NCBI GenBank assembly: GCA_902792635.1
Contig: CADBAG010000008.1
Coordinates: 40,127-80,691 of the forward strand
Direction: 5' to 3'
Length of the DNA: 40,565 nt
Source of the DNA: an uncultured Prevotellaceae bacterium
Lineage (GTDB): Bacteria > Bacteroidota > Bacteroidia > Bacteroidales > Bacteroidaceae
Every line of letters begins with the position of its first letter. The first letter of the stretch is position 1. Below the pieces are notes generated by a model, which saw nothing but the letters and a program-made list of their open reading frames with translations, was not told the DNA's origin and did no database searches. The position numbers were made by a program, and so were the translations under genes. Below are positions 9,701-18,869 of the stretch, piece by piece.

Positions 9701-12700
9701 TAGTCGCGCTGACTGATGTCCGCGCCATCGCCATTGACGAAGTTAGGACCCTCCATGGCGTTGTAGTTGCGGTCGTCGAGACCCACGTTGTGGTAGTTCT
9801 GCGTCTCATCGGTATTCGTCTCGCCCGTGATGGCATTATACTGCATGGAATCGCCCGGTGCAATACCCTCGTACTGCTTGTACTGCGTTGTCATCTTATT
9901 ATTCTGGTCGTCCCTCCAGATGATGGAGTTGTAGAGCGACGAGGTTCCTGTTGCCTTATCCGATAGCTTGATGTGTCCGCCGTTCATGGCGAAGGTGCAG
10001 TTGACGATGCTCACGGTGTCGGTACTCTCCAACGGATTGCCCGACCCGGAGTGGAACACGCTGTTGTAGATGAGCGTGCGGCCGCCGCCCTGCTCCACAC
10101 GTACGGCAGGCACCGTCGTGGCGTCTTTGGCTCCGTTCTGCTGGAAGATACAGTTCTTGATAGTCAACTTCGGTACGTCGGTGGCGTCGAGATGCTCTGT
10201 GGGTGACTTCGTGCCCGTGTTACCCGTACCGGTTTCTATGGTCTTGAACTGCTCCTTATAGTAGATGGCGGCACCGCCGGTGACGTCGGTACCCTTGCTC
10301 TCCGTATGGCCGCCAGTTGCATAGTTGTTGACGAAGGTCAGACCGTCGAAGGTGATTGGCATCACCTTGCCGGTGGATTCGGAGGATTTATTGATACCCC
10401 CAGTAACGTCTATCTCCTGTCCCGTTGAGCCACCGCTACCGCGGTTTCCCTGCGTCCCCCACTGTTCGGCATCGGAGATAAGGAAGAGGTGCGCCATGTT
10501 GTCTGCTGACGATGTCGACTTCTTGGCCATCTCCAAGACGGTGGGGTTTTGCTCGATGTCGCGTGCCCCCTCGATGGTCTTACTGTATCCGCCCTCGATG
10601 GTGAGGCTCTGTGCCATATAGTCATGTCCGGAGATAATCTTCTTCATCAGTGCCACCATCTCGGTGTTGGCGCCGGTATGAATCTGGAAACCGTTGTTGC
10701 TCTCGTCGAGGGTGTAGGTTGGCGAGTAGGTTCCTCCCATAATCTTCACCACCTTCGGCTTGTCGTTACGGCTCAGGAGCAGCGTCTCTATGGCACGCTG
10801 CAGGTCACTGGTCGGGGTGTCCCAGGAACGTCCGTCGGCGGTTTTCGCACCCGTTTTCTCCTCGTCCGACACCCACATCACGTCGACCTCATCGCCGTCG
10901 GCGACGGTGAGCTGCGAGTGCTGGTACTCGTACACGCCGATGTCGATATAGTCCTTGGTGGTGTTACCCAACGGGTCGGCGGAGATACGGTTCATATTCT
11001 CACCGCTCTCCTCGTTCTTGTCGTCGGCGTAGTTCATATACTTATCACTGCCTAAAGGCAGAAGGGTAAGTTTGAAGCTGTTTTTATAGTATTTGGAGAG
11101 CAGCGGATAAATGCCATGCGCCTTATACTCGCCGTTTTCCGTTACGAAATTTTTTCCATCACTGCTCTGGTCTATCTCTCCCCATCCGGCATCGGTGAGC
11201 AGGTTGACGCGCGAGATGAGCCAGTTGGCACTTTGCATATAGCCGTCAACACCTGCCTTCGACGACGGCAGGATGAAGTTCGGACCGTCGACAGCCTCGT
11301 TGTTGTCGCTGATGATGACATTGTTGTTGCAGTTGCCTAAGAAAGAGAAGAGATTGCTCAAATCGCTATAATTGACATCCTTGCTTCTCAAATCATCTGT
11401 CGATGTCTTCACCGTTTGTCCGTGTCCGTTCTGGTAGGCACAGAAGAAGAGCGCCTCGGCATTATCGCTGCCGAAGTTGGCAAGCTGTTTGTCTCCGCCC
11501 TCATCGACCTCATTGCCCCAGAAGATACTGTTGACGGCGATGTGTATCTTATTCGACGAAGAGTTTGGCAGCGTGTTGTAGATGGACGGGAAGCTGTGTG
11601 CCTTGTTGCGCACGGAGTTGCAGTTGATGATGGCGATCGAGGAGTTGTCGCCTGCCCACAGCACACCGCCAAAGCCCAGCGCTTCGTTGTTCTTCGTACC
11701 GTTTCCATTCGTATAGGGATTCGTCAACGTTCCCGTTCCTTTTTTTGCTTCGTTGTTGGCGAAGATACTGTTGACGATGGTCACCTCATCATTCGTAGCG
11801 ATGGCACCGCCACCCGACCAGGCGACATTGTCGCGGTCATCCTTATCGGCATCGGTATTGTCTGGACTCTTCGAATAGTTCTGCACGAAGGAACAGCCCA
11901 CGACATCGAGCTGGCCGTTGGTGTAGATGGCACCGCCGAGCCGGGCACTGTTGTTCTGGAACAGTGTGTTCGAAACTACCATCGGAATGCTGCGTTCCGG
12001 TGTGTACATGCCGGTTTTGCCATTTATACTGTTCTCATTGATCTTCGTACCATCGATCATGATACCACCGCCCCGGTAGTACCACTGCTTGTTCTGTACC
12101 GACGTCTCATAGCCCATGGCGGAGCCGTCACGAATGGTGAGGCCGTCGAGAATGATGGTGCGGTTCAGACGGGATGCTGTCGACTCATCCTTGGCATCCG
12201 TCGCCAGTTCTGTCAGATTGTCATCTTTGAAATATTCCGGCAGCTGACCCACCGACTGCTCGTCCGCATTGCAGTTGATGACATGATAGACGTTCTTCAC
12301 CTGCAGGTCGCTGCCCACGGAGAGTCCTGAGAGGATGGTCTGACTCTTCATCTCCCACGGCTCGACGACGGAGTTCTTGTTGAGGTCATACCGCACACGA
12401 TTGTTACGGATCTCGTCGGTAGTGCTGCCATAGAGGGTGACGCCGTTGACCGTGACCGTCTTCTCCCCCGATGTCTCCTGACAGTACATGTGCTTGGGAT
12501 CGCTCACATCGATACCCCCGATGACGGTCACGCCTTCGGGGATATTAAACGTATTGGCGCGCACGTCACCCTGCTCACCGTACATATTTGTATATGGATA
12601 GTAGGTGCCGCCCGCCACGAAGACCTCAAAGCGGTGGTTGCGCAACTTGTCCTTCTCCGCTGTGCCGGCGGCATCGGTGCGCTGTCTCACATTCATGATA

Positions 12701-15700
12701 TAGTCGAAGGCGTCGCCGAGGCGCTGGAAGGGGTTGGCGAACGAGGAGCCCACCTGCTTGTATATCTCATCAGTACTCTCCAAGAGTGCGTTGGCATGGC
12801 TGTTGGAGACGTTCGTAGGATGGACGACGAAGAGGCGGTAGAAGACCGTGGCGGTTTGAATCTCGAAGGCGTAATTGATGGCACGGGCACCGATATCTGT
12901 CGTGACATTGTCCTTAATGACCAGTCCGGTCGTACCATCATAAGCAAATTGATTCGCGTCTGTCTGCGCCATACGCTTCACACCGGCGATGTCGACGGAG
13001 TCGATGCCGGGGAAGAAACGAATCATATTGCGCATGGTGGTATAAGGCAGGGCGGCACGTGTCAGCACCGACGACTGCTGCAAGTAATAGTACTGGTACT
13101 GCCGAGTGTCGGTCTTCCATTTGCTGTCAGCCTGCCAGCGCACGCCCTGGTCTGACGAACTGTTGACACTGATATTGTTCACCCCTGCCTCACGCACATT
13201 CGTCACGGCGGTGTAGTTGACGGGGAAGTTCCACACGTCCTGCGTGGCATCGACATTGACGACACCAGCTATATCGGTCTGGTCGTTACTTGTGTTCATC
13301 CAAACTACATTGCCTATGGAACGCAGGTTGGTATTGAAGAAGATGCCGCCGCCGTTCACCGTGGCGTTATTGTATACGATCGTGTTATAAGCCAGGATCG
13401 CCCAGGTGGCAAGACCTGTACTGTCGGGTTCGTCGATGGCGATGCCGGCCCCATACGACGCCTTGTTGTCCTGAAGGATACATCCCGAGACGATACCCGA
13501 CGGCTCCACATACAGTCCACCGCCATAGCCGGAAGCACTGTTGTTCTGGATCACACAGTTGGAGATATCGGCGAAACCTGTAACAACGGCGGCCCCACCG
13601 CGCTGGTTCTCCTCCAGTACACCGTCTGCCTGTCCGTTCTCGATGTAGCAGCCGTTGATAAGGGAGCGCGAGAAGAGGCTGTCGCCCGGTGTCTTCTCCC
13701 AGGTAGCCTTGTAGGTAGTAAACTTGTCACTGAGGAGTTCGTATATAGGCAGGCCGTCGGCATCCGTTCCTTTGCTGATACGGTTTCCGTTCTCATCGAA
13801 GACATAGTCGGTGAAGGTCACCACATGATAGGCGGTCGAGGAGGTACCGACATCGTAGTTGAACTCGCCCGTGAGGAGCGTCTTGTTGTTCAGCGGGTCG
13901 CGCTTCTTGAAGTCTTGGTCCCAGCCGCCCTGCACCTCCACGCCGTGTGGTATCTGGATACTGAACTGTCGGGGATTGATATCCACATTCGTGTTATAAT
14001 CGGTGGTGCGCGACGGGGCATAGCCGCTGCCACCGGGGATAGCGGCGAGCTTCACCACGACGTGATCGCCGGGATGGTCGTACTTATACCTTCCGGCAGC
14101 GTCGAGCACCTGCTGCAACTTGCTGCTACAAGCGGCTTTGGCTGGCGAACTGGCATCGGCGACACCGCCACCGTTCTGGGAGACATAGAAGGTGGCGACG
14201 GTAAATGGGGTATCGGTACCCGTCATGTCGTCCTTAGTCTTGTACACCTTATGTTTTTCAGTCCCAATCTCCGGCGAAATCTTGCTGGCGCCATTATACT
14301 CATAGGCTCCCTTGTCGATTTGGCAGTCCTGGATGCGGTCGGCACCGGCAATGTCCTCGGTGATGCCGTAGGTTGTCTTCAGTGTCTCGTCTTCATCTGC
14401 ACCCATGTTGATACAATACTGAGCAAGGTCGGAAGCAGGATTGATACTATAGGGATTATCGGTCTCAATATACCCTAACTTGCTGGTCGCAGAATTGTCA
14501 GGATAGCCACTATATTGGCTCTCGTTGAACAAATTTTGCGCCTTGCATAAGGTATAATAATTATTAATCGACTCTACAGTATAATCCTTTACCGAAGAAA
14601 GATTGTCCGTATTATAGACGCGAGTAGGATCACTCACGGTCTTATTATCACCAGAACCGGTAACGCCCTCATTTGCATAATAGGCTCGTGGCACAGAATG
14701 ATAACAATTGAACATATAACCACTCACACCAAGGGCACTTGTCCACCATCCTCGACAAATGGTATTGTAGTTTTCACCGGTGCTGCCATAGCCGAAATTA
14801 CTCCAGAAAATAGTATTATAAAATCTTGAGGCATTGGGCACCCAATTACCGGAGGCTCTTGTGGCATTATCCCAAACAGGAGAGATGGCATCTGTATCAT
14901 AACCTTGATTATAGGCGATGGTACAATCGTAAATATCTGATTTTGTGCCGATGTAAAGAGCAGAGCCCAAGATATTTTTCCCTGGATGGTCCTTGTCACT
15001 ATGGTTTTCTACTATCAACGAATTGATAAGCGTTGCACCAGTCATAAAGACACCCGCCCCACTTCCTTTTGAATCACATCTTACCATGTTGTTGCGAATA
15101 ATACTATTCTCAACTGTGCAGCCTTTCATATACAATCCACCGCCACCATGATTAAAGTCTGTCGCATAGACATAGTTTTTCCTGATAAGGCAGTTTTTCA
15201 TTGTTATCCCACTACCATCCAAATAGGCTCCACCTCCAAGGCCATTGGTTGTTAGTGAACCGTTCTGTATCGTCAGTCCTTCCCACATGGTAGCCGTGGT
15301 GATGCCAGAGCCATATACCACCCGCTTATTTCTATTGCCACTGCCATCCAATATCGTCTGATAAGTGGGATCGAGGTTGGAGATATCGCGTTCTCCCTCA
15401 CGCATTCCCGGGTTGCCATAGGCTTTGAAGCCGCCATAGACGTTCACGCCATTGACCATATTGACGGTACCCGACTCATAATAAGTACCTGCCGCAATCC
15501 AGATATTCTTAATCTTATTTGCTTTGGCTTGAGTCAGGGCTTTTGACAAGGTTTCGAACGCTGTAGCCCACGACAATCCGTCATGGTCAGGCTTATCGTC
15601 ATCGCCGCCCGTCTCATGTGTCCTTACAAAATACGTTGAGCCGTTCTCGGGCTGTGTGGTATTCTCGATGGCACCGATGTCCGGCTTGCCGCCGTAGTTG

Positions 15701-18700
15701 CGGTGGTTGAGGACGAAGTCGGTCTCGGTCTTGACATTCTCACCGTCAGCGACGGAGGCAGCGTTGACCATCGGGTTCATATTCATCGGGGTGTAGTCGA
15801 TGGTACCGCCATAGAGTGTCGGGTCGTCGGCATTGCGCTGTACGAAGATGGTGCGCACGGGGTTGACAAAGCGCGGATAGGTCCGGTCGTTACTGCGATC
15901 GTTGCCGAAGATTGGGATGAACAGCTTCTTCAGATCGGCACTGAGCTCGGTATGATTATCATCGTACAACTTGTCTATCTGGTTGTTGCTGCCCGTGGGC
16001 ACACTGCCGTTCGCGCCATTGTAATATAATGCCGCGAGGTTGGTGCCATCAGTCTTTAACTGCGTACGGTCGGTGAGCGAGTCGGTGGCATTGGAGTAGA
16101 TGGCGGAGTTGGTTACCGAGATCGTGGCCGTACCACCTTTATGATTATAGGCAGAGAACACCGTACCGACATTGTTCACCACGGTGCAGTGGTTCATCGT
16201 GATCTTGGCGTTGCCCACAGCCTGAATGATTCCTGCCGAGGCACGCCACTGGTTCCCGGTGTTCTTGTCCTGCTTGTTACGTACGGCATTGTTATGAATG
16301 ATACAGTTCACCATCGTCAGCTCCGCCTGCTGCAACGTCGAACTGTTGTTGAGGTAGTTGTCTCCGCTGACGAAGACGGCGGCACCGCCCATCGGCGCCC
16401 AGCAGTTGGAGATGACGCAGTTGCGCACGATATTCCCCGTCATGTTTTTGGTACGGTCGGAACGGGAACGGGCACCGACAAAGATTCCGGAGCCATAGCC
16501 GTAGGCCTGGCGGTAGCTGTAGGAGTCCTCCGCGTCTTTGTTGTTGTACTCGGGATCGTCAGGTTTCTCGGCATTACCATAGGAGATATAGAATCCGTCG
16601 AGGACGGCATTCTGCACATTCGGGAAGATGACACAGTGCACACTGTTATATTTATACTCGCCGACGATGTTGCCGTTGATACGTGTGACATTCTCCTTCG
16701 GGTTGCGAAGATTTACTTCGATACCTGTCAGGCTTGACGAATAACCCCCATACATCAGCATATTGTCCAGCAGGTGGAGGGCAGCACTCTGAAGGTCGGC
16801 CTCTCCGGTTGTCGTGTCGTAGAGATAGGAGCTCGAGCCGGCCGTGGTGATAGTACCCTGCTTGACGAGGATCTGCGTCTTAGTGATATTCTTATCTTTA
16901 TTTTTATTGATATACGCCTCCATGTCCTTGACCGCCTCACTCACATTGTCCAAAGGCGTGTCCCAGCTTGAACCGCTGGTCTTTACATCCTCTTCTTTTA
17001 TCACACGGTTCGGGTCGACGAAGAGGGTCGGGATTGTTGCAGTTGGGTCAGTCCCGTCCACAGCCGGCAGTTCAGCGACTTTATACTGCTCATCCGCGAT
17101 GGCGAACGCACCGAGTGCCGACACGGGGTTGAAGACATTGCGTACGAAGTCTCTGGCCGAATGACTCTTGGTGATGAGATCACCAAAGTTGCTGAGCTGT
17201 GACACCTGCACACCTTTCTGCTGGAGATAACTCATCGCATTCGGCTCCCAGTTCAAAGGCGATGCGGTGGCGCCATTGGCTCCCGCCGTCGTTGACGGTG
17301 ACGTAAAGATAGGATAGTTGCCCGCCTTTCCAGCGGTGAAATTCTCCTTACTGATCTGGAAGACATTACTGCGCAACGTATTACCCCAGTCGGTGATATC
17401 GAAGTTGCTGAACGCCATATAGGCAAGGCGCGGACGCTGGGCGGTGGCTTTCGCAAAGAGGTCGGTGGTGGCATAGTAGCCGTACTGGATATTGTCGTTG
17501 GCGGGACAGGTGTTACCCCATACCACACTGTTGAAAGCCGAACCGGCACCATAGATGAACAGTCCGCCGGTACGGCCGTAGCGCACACCACCGATGGTGA
17601 TGTCGGTACCCGTGCACTCGTTGTTGACAATGGTGCAGTGGTTCAGTACGCCCCCTCGATATAAGATCACGCCGGCACCCTCCGTATTGGCGTTGTTGTT
17701 GCTGAATACGCACACCGAGGCGTAGGGGTCGAAGTCATCCTTCTTGTAGTCCTCCGAGTAAGGGTGCTTCTCAGGGGTGTAGACGATCATCAGTCCGCCG
17801 CCGGTACGTGCCATATTGTTCGTGACATTACAATGGCGCATCACGCCGTTGTTCTCCATGCACACGCCGCCGCCGTAGCCGTCGATGACGCCAATGCCGA
17901 GGGTCTGGCACTGGTAGATGTTACAGTCTTTCACTGTTCCGCCACGGTCCATATACACACCACCGCCGCGGCGTGACGCTGAGCAACGGCGGATGACGCA
18001 GTTGCGCACCGTGGCATGCTGCACCATATACACACCCCCACCGAAGGCGTTCAGGTCGCGGTCGGCCGTGGAGCGTCCCGCGGCGTTACCGTCCTGGATG
18101 ATACAGCCGTCGAGGCTGGCACCATAGACGAGGGAGTCGGCATAGAGGGTGTTGTTGCCCGTGGCGTCCTTGACGTAGCCGTTGGTGGCAAACCACACCA
18201 CATGGTACGAGTTGCCGGGGAAGCGCGTGTCGTACTGCTTCTTGTTGTCGTTCCATTTGAAGGTCCCCATCACGGTGTTGTGGTTGCCGGAGAAGATAGT
18301 GGCATTCTTGAAGTCGTAGCGCATGACGGGAGCGCCTTGCGTCTTTTCCTTCTCCTCCAAGTCGCCCATGGTGATGGTCTGTTCTTTTTCCGTGCTCTGC
18401 TTGTCATTGTCTAAGCCCGACTGACCGTCGCGCCAGGCAGGCTGAGTGGAGAGGACACGGTCGTTAGGCGTGGTCTCTGGCTTGTCAGCGTTGAATCCGC
18501 CATAGACATGGATGCCATCGTAAATCTTGAACGAGGTCGACAGTACCGATGAGCCGTCACCGGTACTCTCCGACGGGGTGTAGGTGCCGGCGGCGACATA
18601 CACGCTGCCGGAGTGCAGGTTTCGTGTCTGCATATAGTTATACAGGTCGTTGATGGCGTCCTGCACGTTGTCCTTGGCAGTGTCCCATGTCTTGCCGTCG

Positions 18701-18813
18701 TTGGCGTATTTACCCGTTTGGGCATTGACATAGCGGATGGTGTCGGTCTGGGCAGAGGCGTCCACCACCGACATCAATATGAGAAGGAATATATATAATA
18801 GTCTGTTGCGCAT
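6754..18813 (-). CDS. Giant secreted surface protein with seven beta-helix modules and a T9SS-like C-terminus
   Basis: About 4,019 residues. The start is placed at the ATG at 18813, which gives a clean signal peptide (MRNRLLYIFLLILMSVVDASA, then Q); an in-frame ATG at 18840 would add nine residues. Seven tandem modules of about 360-650 residues follow, starting near residues 35, 605, 1067, 1548, 1998, 2652 and 3128 (numbered from 18840). Most begin with a '(Y/F)V...G.SW..A...(L/I)Q.AI' type opening. Each then runs through N/G-rich 'GGG(V/L)Y', 'DG..I..G' and 'NC.(I/V)..N' repeats typical of right-handed parallel beta-helices. Most close with a 'DIGA(I/Y)E'-like motif (DIGAIE, DKGAYE, DIGARA, DIGVYE, ERGAYE, DMGCFE), like choice-of-anchor-Q proteins. 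After residue ~3490 comes a different region. The last ~80 residues ('VIIRTLSGAVEERG...LPQGVYIVTVNGRGKK') resemble a type IX secretion sorting domain. It lies just downstream of two fimbrial-type lipoproteins and is probably cotranscribed with them. A role as adhesin or glycan-binding surface fibre is inferred; no catalytic residues were identified. Confidence 0.85.
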   Translation of the reverse strand: MRNRLLYIFLLILMSVVDASAQTDTIRYVNAQTGKYANDGKTWDTAKDNVQDAINDLYNYMQTRNLHSGSVYVAAGTYTPSESTGDGSSVLSTSFKIYDGIHVYGGFNADKPETTPNDRVLSTQPAWRDGQSGLDNDKQSTEKEQTITMGDLEEKEKTQGAPVMRYDFKNATIFSGNHNTVMGTFKWNDNKKQYDTRFPGNSYHVVWFATNGYVKDATGNNTLYADSLVYGASLDGCIIQDGNAAGRSTADRDLNAFGGGVYMVQHATVRNCVIRRCSASRRGGGVYMDRGGTVKDCNIYQCQTLGIGVIDGYGGGVCMENNGVMRHCNVTNNMARTGGGLMIVYTPEKHPYSEDYKKDDFDPYASVCVFSNNNANTEGAGVILYRGGVLNHCTIVNNECTGTDITIGGVRYGRTGGLFIYGAGSAFNSVVWGNTCPANDNIQYGYYATTDLFAKATAQRPRLAYMAFSNFDITDWGNTLRSNVFQISKENFTAGKAGNYPIFTSPSTTAGANGATASPLNWEPNAMSYLQQKGVQVSQLSNFGDLITKSHSARDFVRNVFNPVSALGAFAIADEQYKVAELPAVDGTDPTATIPTLFVDPNRVIKEEDVKTSGSSWDTPLDNVSEAVKDMEAYINKNKDKNITKTQILVKQGTITTAGSSSYLYDTTTGEADLQSAALHLLDNMLMYGGYSSSLTGIEVNLRNPKENVTRINGNIVGEYKYNSVHCVIFPNVQNAVLDGFYISYGNAEKPDDPEYNNKDAEDSYSYRQAYGYGSGIFVGARSRSDRTKNMTGNIVRNCVISNCWAPMGGAAVFVSGDNYLNNSSTLQQAELTMVNCIIHNNAVRNKQDKNTGNQWRASAGIIQAVGNAKITMNHCTVVNNVGTVFSAYNHKGGTATISVTNSAIYSNATDSLTDRTQLKTDGTNLAALYYNGANGSVPTGSNNQIDKLYDDNHTELSADLKKLFIPIFGNDRSNDRTYPRFVNPVRTIFVQRNADDPTLYGGTIDYTPMNMNPMVNAASVADGENVKTETDFVLNHRNYGGKPDIGAIENTTQPENGSTYFVRTHETGGDDDKPDHDGLSWATAFETLSKALTQAKANKIKNIWIAAGTYYESGTVNMVNGVNVYGGFKAYGNPGMREGERDISNLDPTYQTILDGSGNRNKRVVYGSGITTATMWEGLTIQNGSLTTNGLGGGAYLDGSGITMKNCLIRKNYVYATDFNHGGGGLYMKGCTVENSIIRNNMVRCDSKGSGAGVFMTGATLINSLIVENHSDKDHPGKNILGSALYIGTKSDIYDCTIAYNQGYDTDAISPVWDNATRASGNWVPNASRFYNTIFWSNFGYGSTGENYNTICRGWWTSALGVSGYMFNCYHSVPRAYYANEGVTGSGDNKTVSDPTRVYNTDNLSSVKDYTVESINNYYTLCKAQNLFNESQYSGYPDNSATSKLGYIETDNPYSINPASDLAQYCINMGADEDETLKTTYGITEDIAGADRIQDCQIDKGAYEYNGASKISPEIGTEKHKVYKTKDDMTGTDTPFTVATFYVSQNGGGVADASSPAKAACSSKLQQVLDAAGRYKYDHPGDHVVVKLAAIPGGSGYAPSRTTDYNTNVDINPRQFSIQIPHGVEVQGGWDQDFKKRDPLNNKTLLTGEFNYDVGTSSTAYHVVTFTDYVFDENGNRISKGTDADGLPIYELLSDKFTTYKATWEKTPGDSLFSRSLINGCYIENGQADGVLEENQRGGAAVVTGFADISNCVIQNNSASGYGGGLYVEPSGIVSGCILQDNKASYGAGIAIDEPDSTGLATWAILAYNTIVYNNATVNGGGIFFNTNLRSIGNVVWMNTSNDQTDIAGVVNVDATQDVWNFPVNYTAVTNVREAGVNNISVNSSSDQGVRWQADSKWKTDTRQYQYYYLQQSSVLTRAALPYTTMRNMIRFFPGIDSVDIAGVKRMAQTDANQFAYDGTTGLVIKDNVTTDIGARAINYAFEIQTATVFYRLFVVHPTNVSNSHANALLESTDEIYKQVGSSFANPFQRLGDAFDYIMNVRQRTDAAGTAEKDKLRNHRFEVFVAGGTYYPYTNMYGEQGDVRANTFNIPEGVTVIGGIDVSDPKHMYCQETSGEKTVTVNGVTLYGSTTDEIRNNRVRYDLNKNSVVEPWEMKSQTILSGLSVGSDLQVKNVYHVINCNADEQSVGQLPEYFKDDNLTELATDAKDESTASRLNRTIILDGLTIRDGSAMGYETSVQNKQWYYRGGGIMIDGTKINENSINGKTGMYTPERSIPMVVSNTLFQNNSARLGGAIYTNGQLDVVGCSFVQNYSKSPDNTDADKDDRDNVAWSGGGAIATNDEVTIVNSIFANNEAKKGTGTLTNPYTNGNGTKNNEALGFGGVLWAGDNSSIAIINCNSVRNKAHSFPSIYNTLPNSSSNKIHIAVNSIFWGNEVDEGGDKQLANFGSDNAEALFFCAYQNGHGQTVKTSTDDLRSKDVNYSDLSNLFSFLGNCNNNVIISDNNEAVDGPNFILPSSKAGVDGYMQSANWLISRVNLLTDAGWGEIDQSSDGKNFVTENGEYKAHGIYPLLSKYYKNSFKLTLLPLGSDKYMNYADDKNEESGENMNRISADPLGNTTKDYIDIGVYEYQHSQLTVADGDEVDVMWVSDEEKTGAKTADGRSWDTPTSDLQRAIETLLLSRNDKPKVVKIMGGTYSPTYTLDESNNGFQIHTGANTEMVALMKKIISGHDYMAQSLTIEGGYSKTIEGARDIEQNPTVLEMAKKSTSSADNMAHLFLISDAEQWGTQGNRGSGGSTGQEIDVTGGINKSSESTGKVMPITFDGLTFVNNYATGGHTESKGTDVTGGAAIYYKEQFKTIETGTGNTGTKSPTEHLDATDVPKLTIKNCIFQQNGAKDATTVPAVRVEQGGGRTLIYNSVFHSGSGNPLESTDTVSIVNCTFAMNGGHIKLSDKATGTSSLYNSIIWRDDQNNKMTTQYKQYEGIAPGDSMQYNAITGETNTDETQNYHNVGLDDRNYNAMEGPNFVNGDGADISQRDYHINPGVRTLTRANYLFYASKVLGWVPNLKIKTKWGNDTTLTDKIIQELLADTAYTNDLANKVRLYDGSMERGAYECSSAMQRVLFVDPVKINTNKTTGLSWENAYGSGSIQRAIDAAAVYTYFNDKTDVSQQAKSYVFVKGANNDNATPEAITLRNGVSVYGSIASGYTDEPEGTTDDAGNVLYNNGARTFENDAIDTYIKKVKASRPGLAAKTTHRTRVASISTMAMKTGYGFGALVDGVEVRGDKTKTITDPVINIKDHIDSLVLRNMIIDGNTVSENNGIGAPVVNLQYGLLYNALLYGNTIAANTPIVSVGTNGTMLNCTVVADAKGQKTVDNAGTVINCIDYNSVDKASSADEATTGTGTYTNCYSATGNPFAPYLNTGNTYTLPAFLTGHAPYYYQLHENSLAINKGKNDVTLPDRFKDYVNLSNDRDLLGNPRTIGGTVDMGCFETWSIADNDSLYATADNNRYPHEGSVVYIGKNASLSLGDTENAPQIFTGENAFMPGYLLLKAGASLYGNGNIIHAAYVAVDRTFDKGTQQALMSFPYAVNTDNAITVTAGTDGGLTETKWSGIKDIMTYDGKARAAWDYNFQSTNSACWVTSSSTTMPAIQGWLAELSAAPTEATTVRFTAWGSQTGDYPYTEGADAKTITLTQYNNTTSTDGDAHFTKEENMGWNLTGLPYLISGYNTSKWSSSTGYDMNVPHVLYGLDSKGSYTTAQSWSDANTMSMGQGYFMQTAIIGDAETVTFRHQDVSAAKQAAKPLVTLTDDENRSDVVEVNTSTDSEGDASGTTLTYSLGSDGLKWASFNDSLPEVYLLTNSGLPLSLAAKAPVGVPMAMGYRAAKDGVLTVSLPDADTFNGQSVWLTDQQTGTVTDLTTGTYELQAAKGYTDNRLLLQIGGVRPDEKNNNSDNKPLSWSVRSNSGTLIVVGIQAGDDVIIRTLSGAVEERGKASGDSYTSRTLPQGVYIVTVNGRGKKVQR

Positions 18814-18869
18814 AATCGTTTTTTTAGTCGCCCCTACCATTGGGTCTTCACCTTCACCGTACCGTATAT

